Assembly: GCA_050741915.1 (NCBI GenBank)
Contig: JBOGEX010000110.1
Span: forward strand, 62,001 to 126,000
Source: JACCTH01 sp050741915
GTDB taxonomy: Bacteria > Actinomycetota > Acidimicrobiia > Spongiisociales > ZC4RG35
DNA length: 64,000 nt
Direction: 5' to 3'
Positions 43,032 to 51,988 of this stretch are shown one piece after another. The notes under the pieces are model-generated. The model did no database searches, was not told where the DNA came from, and saw nothing but the letters and a program-made list of their open reading frames with translations. Position 1 is the stretch's first letter. The number at the start of each line of letters is the position of its first letter. Position numbers and translations under genes: made by a program.

Positions 43032-43643
43032 ATGGCCCGGTTGTTGCTGATTCGTCATGCCCCCACTGCTGAAACGGGTCGAGTTCTCAGTGGCCGTCTG
43101 CCCGAGAAGTCACTCACCTCTGCGGGCCGGGAGATGGCCGAGTCGCTGGCTGCGGCGTTGCGATCGGTTCGACTTGCGGCGATCTACTCGTCGCCGCTGG
43201 AGCGGGCGATGGAGACCGCCGCTCCAATTGCCGCGGCCCAGAAGAAAGAAGTCAAGGTCCATGAGGGCTTGCTCGAGGTCGATTACGGGTCGTGGTCGGG
43301 CCGGGGTCTCAAATCTCTCTACCGGTTACGGTTGTGGCGCGTGGTGATCAAAACCCCTTCTCGGGCCCGCTTCCCAGGAGGGGAGTCGTTAGCCGAGGCT
43401 CAGCATCGAATGGTTTCGACCTGTGAAGAATTGGCGGCCCGTCATAAGGAGAGAACAATCGCCCTGGTTACCCACGGCGACCCCATCAAGGCGGTGGTGT
43501 CGCACTTTCTCGGTCAGCCTCTCGATTTGTTCAACCGCATCTCGATAGCTCCGGCTTCGGTTACGGTGCTCGACCTGCCCGCCGGGGGTTGGCCCCGCCT
43601 CGTCAGCCTCAATACCAGCGGCTACCCCAGCACATGGCACTAG
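43032..43643 (+). CDS. Histidine phosphatase family protein (MSMEG_4193-like)
   Basis: 203 residues. RHAPTAETG at residues 8-16 contains the phosphorylated histidine, SSPLERAMETA and LLEVDYGSWSG follow, and ALVTHGDPIK supplies the second histidine. It belongs to the phosphoglycerate mutase-like phosphatases; the substrate is unknown. The next genes, DUF3090 and SCO1664-family, form a trio conserved in actinobacteria, often near mycothiol ligase mshC. Its last 10 bp overlap the DUF3090 start. Confidence 0.88.
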   Translation: MARLLLIRHAPTAETGRVLSGRLPEKSLTSAGREMAESLAAALRSVRLAAIYSSPLERAMETAAPIAAAQKKEVKVHEGLLEVDYGSWSGRGLKSLYRLRLWRVVIKTPSRARFPGGESLAEAQHRMVSTCEELAARHKERTIALVTHGDPIKAVVSHFLGQPLDLFNRISIAPASVTVLDLPAGGWPRLVSLNTSGYPSTWH

Positions 43644-44125
43644 ACGACCTCGGCCCGGCGGAGCGGTTCGCAGCGGGGGCACTCGGTCCTCCGGGATCGC
43701 GACGTTTCTTTGTCGAGGTGACCGCGAATGGGGTCGTGCGTTCGTTCCCGTGCGAGAAGACGCAAGTTGCAGAGTTGGCCGAGCAGGGATTGCGGATGCT
43801 GGCCACGGCAGGTATCGAGATTGACGAGGAGGCGGTCGCGAACCTCGTCGCCTCCGGACTCGAGATTGGCGAACCAGAGACCCCATCTTTTTCCGTCGGC
43901 TCGATCGGGGTGGCGATCGAGCGAAGCGAGTTCATCACCATCGTCCTTGGGTCTCCGGAGGGAGAGGATGAAGTGCGATTTGTGATCACAGCCGAGCAGT
44001 TTCGGGCCATGGCGTTGGTCGCCGCCCGTGTAGTCGCGTCCGGCCGACCTCTCTGCCCGCGCTGTCAGCTGCCGATGGATCCCGAGGGCCATCGCTGCCC
44101 GTCGAGCAACGGTCACCACGTCTGA
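43634..44125 (+). CDS. DUF3090 family protein with C-terminal zinc-ribbon motif
   Basis: 163 residues from ATG 43634, inside the end of the phosphatase gene. GPPGSRRFFVEVTANG, then VSFPCEK-like and SVGSIGVAIERSEFITIVLG, match DUF3090, a family confined mostly to actinobacteria. The end PLCPRCQLPMDPEGHRCPSSNGH has paired cysteines that probably hold zinc. Function is unknown; gene order with the phosphatase and SCO1664-family gene suggests one shared task. Confidence 0.88.
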   Translation: MALDDLGPAERFAAGALGPPGSRRFFVEVTANGVVRSFPCEKTQVAELAEQGLRMLATAGIEIDEEAVANLVASGLEIGEPETPSFSVGSIGVAIERSEFITIVLGSPEGEDEVRFVITAEQFRAMALVAARVVASGRPLCPRCQLPMDPEGHRCPSSNGHHV

Positions 44126-44808
44126 AGTCGAAGCTGCGGCTCGAGGAGGTCCTGGGCGAGTTTGTATCCGCCTCCAATCTGACGCTGTTGGCAACCGACG
44201 GGGCGGGGAAGCGCTGGGTATACAAGGCGTCGGAGGCGATGTCGCCGCTTTGGGACTTCGACGCCAAGACGCTTCCGGCCCGCGAGCTCGCCACCTATCT
44301 CGTGTCCGAGGCCCTCGGCTTCGACCTGGTGCCGGAGACGGTCTGGAGCGAGGGACCGCTTGGCGTCGGCTCTGCCCAGAGATTCATCGAGGTCGACCCG
44401 CGCTTCGATCCCCGTCTTCTGGTTGTGCCCGAGGTTGCTGAGACTTTGTGGCCGGTGGCGGTGCTCGACATCGTGTGCAACAACGCCGACCGCAAGCTCG
44501 GTCATTTGTTGGCCGAGAAAGGAAGCGGCCGCCTCTTCGCCATCGACAACGGACTGACATTTCATTCCGAGCCCAAACTACGCACGGTCCTCTGGGGCCT
44601 GGCGGGAAAGCCCCTGCCGACAGCAATGTTCGCCGCCCTCGAGCCGCTGCAGACGGCGCTCGGCAAGAAGCTCGGCGACGACCTCGGGTCTCTCTTGACA
44701 TCACGAGAGGTTGAGGCACTGTCCGCTCGGATCGACGAACTCGCCACCTCCGGAGTCCATCCCTTACCCCCCGATGATCGCCCGCCGGTCCCCTGGCCCG
44801 TCTGGTAA
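44122..44808 (+). CDS. SCO1664-family protein (kinase-like fold)
   Basis: 228 residues if CTG 44122 is the start, which overlaps the DUF3090 stop as CTGA. The first ordinary start, TTG 44188, would cut off LEEVLGEFVSASNLTLLA, which the family needs, so the rare CTG is preferred. Core motifs VYKASEAMSPLWDF, ARELATYLVSEALG, VLDIVCNNADRKLGHLL and LFAIDNGLTFH resemble a PI3/4-kinase or HipA-like catalytic core with the D-x-K/NxxD pattern. The substrate is unknown. Confidence 0.8.
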   Translation: MKSKLRLEEVLGEFVSASNLTLLATDGAGKRWVYKASEAMSPLWDFDAKTLPARELATYLVSEALGFDLVPETVWSEGPLGVGSAQRFIEVDPRFDPRLLVVPEVAETLWPVAVLDIVCNNADRKLGHLLAEKGSGRLFAIDNGLTFHSEPKLRTVLWGLAGKPLPTAMFAALEPLQTALGKKLGDDLGSLLTSREVEALSARIDELATSGVHPLPPDDRPPVPWPVW

Positions 44809-44817
44809 TTCATTCTG

Positions 44818-44861
44818 GCGTAAATCCTGTAGCAAATACGTATCCAGATTTACGCAGGATT
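44818..44861. terminator. AT-rich double inverted repeat between convergent genes
   Basis: GCGTAAATC (44818-44826) pairs with GATTTACGC (44847-44855), while AATCCTG (44823-44829) can instead pair with CAGGATT (44855-44861). The two stems exclude one another. The region is unusually AT-rich for this genome and lies between convergent genes, so a two-way terminator is the simplest reading. Confidence 0.5.
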
Positions 44862-44864
44862 GAT

Positions 44865-45482
44865 TCAGTCGAAGTCTGTCGGGAGATCTGGTTGATGATG
44901 GTGTTGGAAGGCTCGCCTAATTTGGCCTTCGGTGGCGCGAGCGATCGAAAGTGGCGGCAAACACTCAAGAGGAAACCATCCCACCTCGGTGGTTTCGATG
45001 CTGGTTTGCAGACTCCCTCCTTCGAGCCGCGCATTCACGAACACGAGGTATGAGTGATGAAGAGCGGGGGGATGGGGATGGGCAAGCTTGTCAAAAACGG
45101 CGGCAAGCTTCGTCGCCCTCACCCGATAACCCGTCTCCTCGAGCACCTCCCGCTCGGCGGCCAAAGAAAGCGACTCCCCTATGTCAACCCATCCTCCCGG
45201 CAAGGTCCACAGTCCGTCCTCGGCTTCCTTCACCATCAGTAATCGATCCTCCCGATCGACCACCACCACCCGCACTATCAGCTTGGGAGTTGCGTAACCA
45301 CCCTCGAAAACAAAGCCAGGAGTGCCGACCATCTCCTCGGGGAATCCGGCGAGTTCAGCGGTGATGTCGGCAACCTCCTGAAAGCGAAGCCGGTCATACA
45401 TGCCCACGGAGAACGAAAGGCCGGTTTCGGCAGTCGCGGCTAGACGCCGCAAGAGGTAACGAATCCGGGGCTCGGGCTCCAC
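44865..45482 (-). CDS. NUDIX hydrolase with N-terminal NUDIX-associated domain
   Basis: 205 residues from GTG. Residues 1-60 form the helical hydrolase N-terminal domain (IRYLLRRLAATAETGLSFS, DRLRFQEVADITAEL). The Nudix box GGWVDIGESLSLAAEREVLEETGY at about 96-119 is complete, with R-E-x-x-E-E-x-G. It cleaves a nucleoside diphosphate linked to some other group; the target is not predictable. It starts directly after the stop of the lipoprotein gene, as part of a three-gene operon with the LLM oxidoreductase. Confidence 0.92.
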   Translation of the reverse strand: MEPEPRIRYLLRRLAATAETGLSFSVGMYDRLRFQEVADITAELAGFPEEMVGTPGFVFEGGYATPKLIVRVVVVDREDRLLMVKEAEDGLWTLPGGWVDIGESLSLAAEREVLEETGYRVRATKLAAVFDKLAHPHPPALHHSYLVFVNARLEGGSLQTSIETTEVGWFPLECLPPLSIARATEGQIRRAFQHHHQPDLPTDFD

Positions 45483-46112
45483 TCAGTCTTCGATCGAATC
45501 GATCGCGGCGAGCACCTCTTCGACGGCCGCTCGCGCCGACGTAGTGATCGACGGATCGGCGATGGCAACGGCTACCGCGTCCCGCTCGTCCTGGAGCATC
45601 TCCTGAAGCACATCTGCCTCCGGGCTGCGATTGGCGACGACGACCTCCACTGCGCTGAGAAGGCGCTCAGCGAGAGGCGCGCCGAAGGAGGCGATGACAT
45701 CGATACGCCAGGCGTCTCGTTGGTTGAGGACGATCGACCCGGAGGGGAGGTCAAGGCGAGCGAAATCGGTCGCCCCCTCGGTAAATGCCTCGATGTTGGC
45801 GACCTCGTTTCCTGCCAAACCAGCCGTTTCGAGAAAACCGGTCCAGAAGTTTCTGGCAACGGCAATTGCGCGGTCTCCCTCTTCGATTCCGGCCGCTTCT
45901 TCGACAGTCGCCCCCTCTGCCATCGCCACCCAGGCCATCGGCCGGAGATCGGTGAGACCGGCCACGACCACCGGGTCCCCTCCATCCAACGCCGCCGCCA
46001 CGTCCTCGGCCACCTCCTCAGGAGGAAGATCCGAGCCGGTCACCGAAGAAGCACTGGTGGCTGTAGTCCCACCACTGCACGCGACCACGAGCAGCCACAC
46101 CAGTTTTTTCAT
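45483..46112 (-). CDS. Putative lipoprotein of unknown function
   Basis: 209 residues. MKKLVWLLVVACSGG is a short signal with lipobox cysteine, so the protein should be anchored outside the membrane. The mature part is acidic and helical, with no motif I recognise (DVAAALDGGDPVVVAGLTDLRPMAWVAM, RDAWRIDVIASFG). It overlaps the LLM oxidoreductase gene (ATGA) and abuts NUDIX; the shared operon is the only hint of function. Confidence 0.75.
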   Translation of the reverse strand: MKKLVWLLVVACSGGTTATSASSVTGSDLPPEEVAEDVAAALDGGDPVVVAGLTDLRPMAWVAMAEGATVEEAAGIEEGDRAIAVARNFWTGFLETAGLAGNEVANIEAFTEGATDFARLDLPSGSIVLNQRDAWRIDVIASFGAPLAERLLSAVEVVVANRSPEADVLQEMLQDERDAVAVAIADPSITTSARAAVEEVLAAIDSIED

Positions 46113-47110
46113 TTGGCCAGGGCCCGAAGCGTTTCCTCGACGGCGAAACGCCCGGGCGCGACCACCGAAATGGCCGCCACTGTCACCCCTGCCGCCCCGT
46201 ACTCGTCGAGGCGCGAACGCACATGAGACGCCGAACCAATGAGTGTCAGCTCGTCGAAAAGGGAATCTCCTATCGCCTCCTGCACCGCCGTCCGGTCTTT
46301 CGACTTCCAGGCCGATGCGATCGCCCGGGCCTCATTCTCGAAGCCCATCCAATGCAGGAAGTTGTTGTAGACCGGTTGTGCCAGATAGGGACCGAGGAAG
46401 GCGGAACGCAGCCATTCCCGAGCAGAGGCCGGGTCGTCGGTGACTAGCACCGGCAGCCGGGCCATGACTCCGAACCCCTCCGGCAACAAGCGCCCAAGCT
46501 GTCGGGCGCCGGCTTCCACGGCGGCGAGTTGTTGCGGCACCACCCGAGCCGGCATCATGTTGAGGCAGACGCCGTCGCCCACAGCTCCTGCCACCCCGAG
46601 CATCTTGGGCCGCAGGCCCGCCACCCAGATCTCGATCGGTCCACCCCTTGTCACGGCCGGTCGGAAACGATGGGTTGCCACCAGAGCTCCGTCATAATCG
46701 TTAAGACCGTTAAGTATCACCCTGGTCGCCTCCACCGTTTCTCGTACTCGCCGCACTGGCTTCACTAGCGGGGTTCCGTGCCACTGGGTCACGATTACTT
46801 CGGATGAACTTCCGATGCCAAGCCGAAACCCGCGCCCGCCGAGGAGGTTGCTAACCGAAAGCGCTGCCGTGGCCAGCACCGTCGGGGTTCGGGTGTAGGC
46901 GGGTACGACGGCCACGCCAAGCTCCATTGCCTTGGTGCGCCCGGCAATGGCTGAAGCCAGCACAAAGGCATCGGGCCCGGCGACCTCCGCCAGCCAAGCA
47001 TGCCGGTATCCGAGATCCTCGGCATAGGAGCAGAGGTCGGCGAGATCGGAGATCCCGAGACCTGGGGTGGTCGGGCTCAGCGCCAGATCCATTCCCGCGA
47101 CCGTAGTCAC
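46109..47110 (-). CDS. LLM-class flavin/F420-dependent oxidoreductase
   Basis: 333 residues of luciferase-like TIM barrel: LADLCSYAEDLGYRHAWLAE, TRTPTVLATAALSVSNLLGGRGFRLGIGSSS, GPIEIWVAGLRPKMLGVAGAVGDGV. The pattern, especially the GIGSSS loop and the absence of a long C-terminal flavin motif, is that of F420-dependent members common in actinobacteria, which move hydride to or from small organic substrates. Cofactor and substrate are inference. First gene of the operon with the lipoprotein and NUDIX genes. Confidence 0.85.
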   Translation of the reverse strand: MTTVAGMDLALSPTTPGLGISDLADLCSYAEDLGYRHAWLAEVAGPDAFVLASAIAGRTKAMELGVAVVPAYTRTPTVLATAALSVSNLLGGRGFRLGIGSSSEVIVTQWHGTPLVKPVRRVRETVEATRVILNGLNDYDGALVATHRFRPAVTRGGPIEIWVAGLRPKMLGVAGAVGDGVCLNMMPARVVPQQLAAVEAGARQLGRLLPEGFGVMARLPVLVTDDPASAREWLRSAFLGPYLAQPVYNNFLHWMGFENEARAIASAWKSKDRTAVQEAIGDSLFDELTLIGSASHVRSRLDEYGAAGVTVAAISVVAPGRFAVEETLRALAK

Positions 47111-47185
47111 GGCCGCCCTCGTTCTGATACGTGAATGGTCACCCCATTCTCATCCTCGGTGGTGGCGCCAGCCCATGAGAAGCTG

Positions 47186-47227
47186 TGGGCTGGCAAGGCG
47201 GTACAGCGTCCCTACCAACCCAGGGTT
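47186..47227 (+). repeat. 42-nt hairpin element R2, copy E
   Basis: TGGGCT, 25 nt with an imperfect stem, then AACCCAGGGTT. It lies between two - strand genes, 6 nt beyond the stop of the cyclase-ATPase gene, in the opposite orientation to transcription. A further inverted CAGCCCA sits 10 nt to its left (47169-47175), matching TGGGCTG. Confidence 0.82.
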
Positions 47228-47232
47228 CGCGT

Positions 47233-49851
47233 TCAGGCGACGGAGACGCGAGAGAGGATCTCGTCGACCGAAAGCGCATGACCCTCGGCCAACAGTTTTT
47301 CGGCGCGTTCGGGACCGACCCGTTCAGTGGCCTCGTCGATACCTTCGACTTCGTTACGGACCCAATCGACGAGACGTGTCTCGCTGACCGATTGGAGATT
47401 CGCCACCGCCCCTGTCAAGACAATTGCCTCCTCGTCCTTGCCCCGGATCAGGGCCAAGCGGGCAAAGTCGGAGATGTGGAGCGGGAGGGCGGAGAGATCC
47501 CCGGCCGCCACGAACTGGCTCAAACCCGCCCGCAAATGTGACTCGGCCTCGTCGTGGCGTCCCAGGCCGAGGAACACGATTCCCAGCATCCGGTCGGTCC
47601 AGCCGATGTCGAAGGCGGAGTCCGTCCCTTCCAGGTACTTGGCGGCCTCGGTGTACTCGATCAGGGCCAGATCGGGCCGTTCTGTTTCCGTGTCCTCTCG
47701 CAAGAAGTAGTTCGTACCTTTCCCGAAGTGGAGCCGGCCCAGCAATACGGGATCCCCCAATGGCGCCGCCAGTTGCAAGCCCTCGTTTAACAATTCCAAT
47801 CCGGCCCCGGGACTTTCGACCAGGGCTTTCATCGAGGAGAGATTGAAGAGGGCGTTGGCGATCTGATAAGGATCCCCGCTCTCGCGCGCCAGCTCCAATG
47901 CAATTTCGTAGTGACGAAAGGCCTCTTCGGAATCCGCTTGCCAATAGGCGAGACCACCGGCCGCCTCCTCCGCCTTCATCGTGCTGAAGGGAGTCCCCCC
48001 GACCATGGCCAGGGCTGCTTCGGCTCGCTCCCGCCCCTCGCGGAGATAGCCCCGCATCTGCCAGAACCTCCAAAGAGCACCGGTGAGAAGCTGAGCGATC
48101 TCACCTTCGTCGTTTTCCGCCGCCCAGCGAAGGGCGGCGCGCAGGTTGTCCTGATCCGCTTCGACGCGGTCGAGCCAGAACCGGGTACGCCGGCCGGTGT
48201 ATTCCGGCGCGGCCCGTTCAGCCAGTTCCAGAAAAGCCCGCGCATGGTGTCTCTCGATCTGATCTCTCTCACTGCTGGCAGACAGCTCGTCCAGCGCGAA
48301 CTCCCGAATCGTCGCCAGCATCGAGAACCTCGTCGGCCCCGAAGCAACCCCTGTCCGCAGAAGACTCTGGTCTGCCAGGTTGGAGAGGCCGTCGAGAACA
48401 TCGACTCTCAGGTCGGGAGCACAGACCATCTCCACCTGCTCAAGAGCGCATCCTCCGACGAAGATGCCCAGGCGCCGAAAAAACTGGCGGTGATCGTCAT
48501 CGAGGAGGTCATAACTCCACGCAATCGTGCTCCGCAGGGTGCGATGCCGCTCGTCCAGATCGCGCGCTCCCCCGGTGAGCAGCCCCAGGCGCGAGCTCAG
48601 GCGCTCGGCGAGAACATCGACGGACAACAGGCGAACCCGTGAGGCGGCAAGCTCGATCGCCAGAGGCAGGCCGTCGACGCTGGCGACGATGTCGGCCACC
48701 TTCTCGGCGTTCTCGCTCGTCAATTGAAAGTCAGGGCGCCCGGCCTTGGCCCGTTGCTCGAAGAGCTCGATCGACGGGAATTGGCGAAGGCTCTCTGGAT
48801 GCCTGAGGTCGCTGTCGGTCGGAAGACTCAGCGGCGGGATGGCGAACTCAGTTTCACCAGATATGTGCAGCGGGCCCCGAGATGTGACGAGCAGGTGCAA
48901 TCCGGGTGCTCCCTGTAACCAGGTCGAAACCCGCCGTCCAGCTTCGAGAATTTGTTCGAAATTGTCGAGTATCAATAGAAGTGTCCGCGGCCGGAGGTAC
49001 TCGACGAGCCTGGCGTCGGGATCGTCTGAGGATGGCTGGATGCCCAGTGCCGTCGCCACGGTCGAGGTGAGCAACTCGGGGTCGCTGATCGGCGCCAGCC
49101 GGACGAACCAGACGCCGTCATCGAAGCGACCCAGAACTTGCGCCGCCGCCTCCAGAGCAAGCCGCGTTTTGCCGGTCCCGCCCGCACCAGTCAGAGTCAA
49201 AAGCCGCGAGCCCGAGATGGACGACACGACAGCGGCCACCTCCGGTCGGGCGACAAAACTGGTGAGCTGAACCGGGAGATTGGTCAGCCGATTGTCGGCC
49301 GATCGCAGCGGTGGAAACTCGGCGGCGAGTCCTTCGGCCACGAGCTGAAAGATCGACTCGGGAACAGCAAGATCCTTCAGGCGATGAGAGCCCAGGGGCC
49401 GGAGGCTCGTGCCGGAGGGAAGCTCGCGCCCCACCAGAGCCGCAGTCGCCTCGGATACGAGAACCTGTCCACCATGCCCAGCATCGCAAATGCGGGCCGC
49501 TCGATTGACGTCGAGGCCAAGATAGTTCTGGCCGCCGAGGACCCCTTCTCCGGTGTGAATCCCGGTACGCACCAAAAGAGATCGGCCGTGCGGAAAGGCG
49601 TGATCGCGAAAACCATGCTGAAACTCGATCGCCGCCAGGAGGGCCTGCTTCGGCGATCGAAACACGAGGAAGAATGAGTCCCCCTCCGTCGACACCACTT
49701 CGCCCCCAAACTGAGCGGCGGCCGCCCTGATCAGCGTCGCATGCTGTTCGACAATCTCGCGGTAAAGAACGGCCGTTTCCTGGGCGAGGTTGGTCGATCC
49801 TTCGATATCGGTAAAGACAAAGGTCACCGTACCGGTGGGAAGGGCGGTCAT
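47233..49851 (-). CDS. Class III nucleotidyl cyclase fused to a STAND ATPase and TPR domains
   Basis: 872 residues from ATG 49851; the long upstream frame overlaps the reductase gene. Residues 1-180 are a cyclase domain with all expected catalytic features: TFVFTDIEGST (metal D), STEGDSFFLVF (metal D), and LGLDVNRAARI (N and R of the transition-state pair). Then an NB-ARC/STAND ATPase: GAGGTGKTR, LLLILDNFEQIL, and LPLAIELAASRVRLLS. The last 330 residues are TPR-like. It probably couples ATPase-based sensing to cyclic nucleotide synthesis. There is no DNA-binding domain, unlike the SARP gene. Confidence 0.9.
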   Translation of the reverse strand: MTALPTGTVTFVFTDIEGSTNLAQETAVLYREIVEQHATLIRAAAAQFGGEVVSTEGDSFFLVFRSPKQALLAAIEFQHGFRDHAFPHGRSLLVRTGIHTGEGVLGGQNYLGLDVNRAARICDAGHGGQVLVSEATAALVGRELPSGTSLRPLGSHRLKDLAVPESIFQLVAEGLAAEFPPLRSADNRLTNLPVQLTSFVARPEVAAVVSSISGSRLLTLTGAGGTGKTRLALEAAAQVLGRFDDGVWFVRLAPISDPELLTSTVATALGIQPSSDDPDARLVEYLRPRTLLLILDNFEQILEAGRRVSTWLQGAPGLHLLVTSRGPLHISGETEFAIPPLSLPTDSDLRHPESLRQFPSIELFEQRAKAGRPDFQLTSENAEKVADIVASVDGLPLAIELAASRVRLLSVDVLAERLSSRLGLLTGGARDLDERHRTLRSTIAWSYDLLDDDHRQFFRRLGIFVGGCALEQVEMVCAPDLRVDVLDGLSNLADQSLLRTGVASGPTRFSMLATIREFALDELSASSERDQIERHHARAFLELAERAAPEYTGRRTRFWLDRVEADQDNLRAALRWAAENDEGEIAQLLTGALWRFWQMRGYLREGRERAEAALAMVGGTPFSTMKAEEAAGGLAYWQADSEEAFRHYEIALELARESGDPYQIANALFNLSSMKALVESPGAGLELLNEGLQLAAPLGDPVLLGRLHFGKGTNYFLREDTETERPDLALIEYTEAAKYLEGTDSAFDIGWTDRMLGIVFLGLGRHDEAESHLRAGLSQFVAAGDLSALPLHISDFARLALIRGKDEEAIVLTGAVANLQSVSETRLVDWVRNEVEGIDEATERVGPERAEKLLAEGHALSVDEILSRVSVA

Positions 49852-49879
49852 GGAACAGCCTGCACAAGAGCCGCCCGGG

Positions 49880-51513
49880 TCACAGGTCCTCCAGGTGCTT
49901 GTGAATGAGAGAGACCGCCATCGCTCCTTCACCGGCTGCCGAGGCGATTCGTTTGATCGAACCCGAGCGGACGGCTCCGGCGGCAAAGACCCCGGGAACA
50001 CTGGTCTCGAGGGGAAGTCGGGCCCGATCAATGGTCCACCCGGTGGTCGAGGTGCAATCGAAACCGGTGCGGATGAATCCCATCTCATCGGTCTCGAGCT
50101 GACCGGTGAGCCAGCCCACCCGGGGCTTTTGACCGATGAACACGAAGGCTGATTTGTCCGCGATCTGGAAAGGATCAGCATCGCCCTGACGCAACGTCAA
50201 CAACTCGAGGTCGGGATCGCCCTCTGCGGCCAAGACCTCACAGGTGGTTAGGACCTTGATGTTCTCCGTTGCCACTATGCGTTCGGTGAGGTAAGCGGAC
50301 ATAAATTCGCCGAGCGATGCGCCTCGCGCGATCAGGGTGACCTTGCTAGCGAGGGCGGAGAGATAGAGCGCAGCTTGGCCAGCCGAATTTCCTCCGCCAA
50401 TGACTGCTACTTCCTCGCCTTTCGCCTCCGCTGCCTCTACCGGCGAGGACCCGTAGAAGATACCCCGGCCGGTTAGCTCGGTCCCTCCCGGCACGTCCAA
50501 CTTGCGATAGCTCACACGGGTGGCGATCAACACGGCTCGGCTATTGACGACGCGACCCTCGCCGAAACCGACGAGGCGATACGGATCGTCGCGCTGGAGA
50601 GAGGTCGCTTCCACAGGGACCCCGGTCTCGGCATGGAATCGAGCAGCCTGGGCCACGGCTCGACGAGTCAGCTCGGCCCCGGAGAGCCCAGCCGGGAAGC
50701 CCAGGTAATTTTCGATCCGGGAGCTCTGTCCTGCCTGGCCGCCGGGTGCTTCGGCTTCAACCGCCAACACTTCGAGCCCCTCCGAGGCGGCATAGACGGA
50801 AGCAGCCAGTCCCGCCGGACCGGCGCCGACGATGATGAGGTCGTAAGTGTCGAGTTGAGATCGGGTGCGGAGATGGACTGCCTCAGCCAGAGTCTGTGGG
50901 TCGGGGTGTGGCAAGCGGGTCCCGTCTTCCAGGAGGACAATGGGGAGGTCGGCCACCGATACCCGGAGCGCTTCGAGAAGACAGCCCCGCCGGCTTCGAT
51001 CGCCTGGTACGGGATCAGGTTGCGAGCGAGAAAACCGCGGATGCGGCGGGTCTCGGGGTGGTGGCGATCGCCTAGCACCCGTATGCCCGAGAAAGGAGGC
51101 CGGTATCCGGCCTTCCACTGCTCGAGGAGGTCATCGAGCAGCGGGTAGAGCCTCTCCTCGAGCGGCTCCCACGGTTTTTGGATGTAGAAGGAAACGCCGG
51201 CGACATTGATGGCGGCGATTGCCGCTTCGGTGTCGGCATAACCGGTGAGGAGGACCCGCCGACTGCCCTGGTCCAGCCGCCGAGAGGCCTCGAGAAATTC
51301 GACGCCGGTCATCTCCGGCATGCGTTGGTCGACGACGAGAAGGGCCGTCGGGTCACCGCGGGAGGAGAGCTGATCAAGCACCTCCAGCGCCTCGCGGCCG
51401 GATTCGGCGGCGATGACCTGGAACTCGCCGCCGTATTTCCGACGGAGATCACGTTCGATCGCCGCCAGCACGAGTTGGTCGTCGTCGACCGCCAGGATTG
51501 CCGGCTTACCCAT
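49880..51513 (-). pseudogene. Fused response regulator/thioredoxin-disulfide reductase, frameshifted
   Basis: From ATG 51513 the first part is a receiver domain (LAVDDDQLVLAAIERDLRRKYG, VVDQRMPEMTGVEFLE, LTGYADTEAAI, IQKPWEP) plus the start of a thioredoxin-like spacer. Near 50985-50988 (CCCC on + strand) the frame changes; the second part continues LLEALRVSVADLPIVLLEDG and a complete reductase with IVGAGPAGLAASVYAASEGL, GGQAG, GGGNSAGQAALYLS and GVFAAGAVR. One lost base in the G run explains the shift. The usual CxxC is absent, as in this fused family. Whether this is a pseudogene or an error is open. Confidence 0.85.
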
Positions 51514-51985
51514 CGCCACCATTTTGTGCGGATTTCTCCGCCCGTGAGCGGCGGACGGCAATAAAGAGGTAACCCAAACCCAGGGCCTCCTTGAACCACC
51601 GCCACGGCTCGGCCGCCCGCTCCCTTATCGTCCCGGGTAGAGGCGTGGCCAGCTCCCAGCCAAAAAACGGCCAGAGGAAGACTTCCCCTTTCAGCCAGAC
51701 GCCATCGAGGGAGAGGTGGAACAACCACGCCACCACCACCGTCATCAGCCGGCGCCGCTTACGCCCCCGGCGGGTCGCCAACAGCAACAGCACGGCCAGA
51801 AAGGTTGGCAGCAACAGCGAATGACCAACTCGTTGCGTGCTCGGCGCGCCCAGCACGACGCCAAGCAGCAGATCGACGACGTCGGGAAGCACCGCTCCCA
51901 GGGCGAGGAGACGGACATCGACTTTCGGATCTCGAAATATCCAGCGGAAGAGAAAGATCGCCCCGCCCACGTGCCAGAACAGCAT
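51506..51985 (-). CDS. Small multi-helix membrane protein (metal-dependent hydrolase/YdjM-like)
   Basis: 159 residues with four hydrophobic helices. LPDVVDLLLG, RVGHSLLLPTFLAV and AWLFHLSLDGVW place histidines and aspartates as in the YdjM/DUF457 inner-membrane metal-dependent hydrolase family (H-S and H-x-x-x-D motifs). Size matches. The substrate is unknown. Its stop overlaps the start of the response regulator/reductase gene by 8 bp and it follows RNase HI by 3 nt, so it lies mid-operon. Confidence 0.72.
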   Translation of the reverse strand: MLFWHVGGAIFLFRWIFRDPKVDVRLLALGAVLPDVVDLLLGVVLGAPSTQRVGHSLLLPTFLAVLLLLATRRGRKRRRLMTVVVAWLFHLSLDGVWLKGEVFLWPFFGWELATPLPGTIRERAAEPWRWFKEALGLGYLFIAVRRSRAEKSAQNGGDG

Positions 51986-51988
51986 GAA

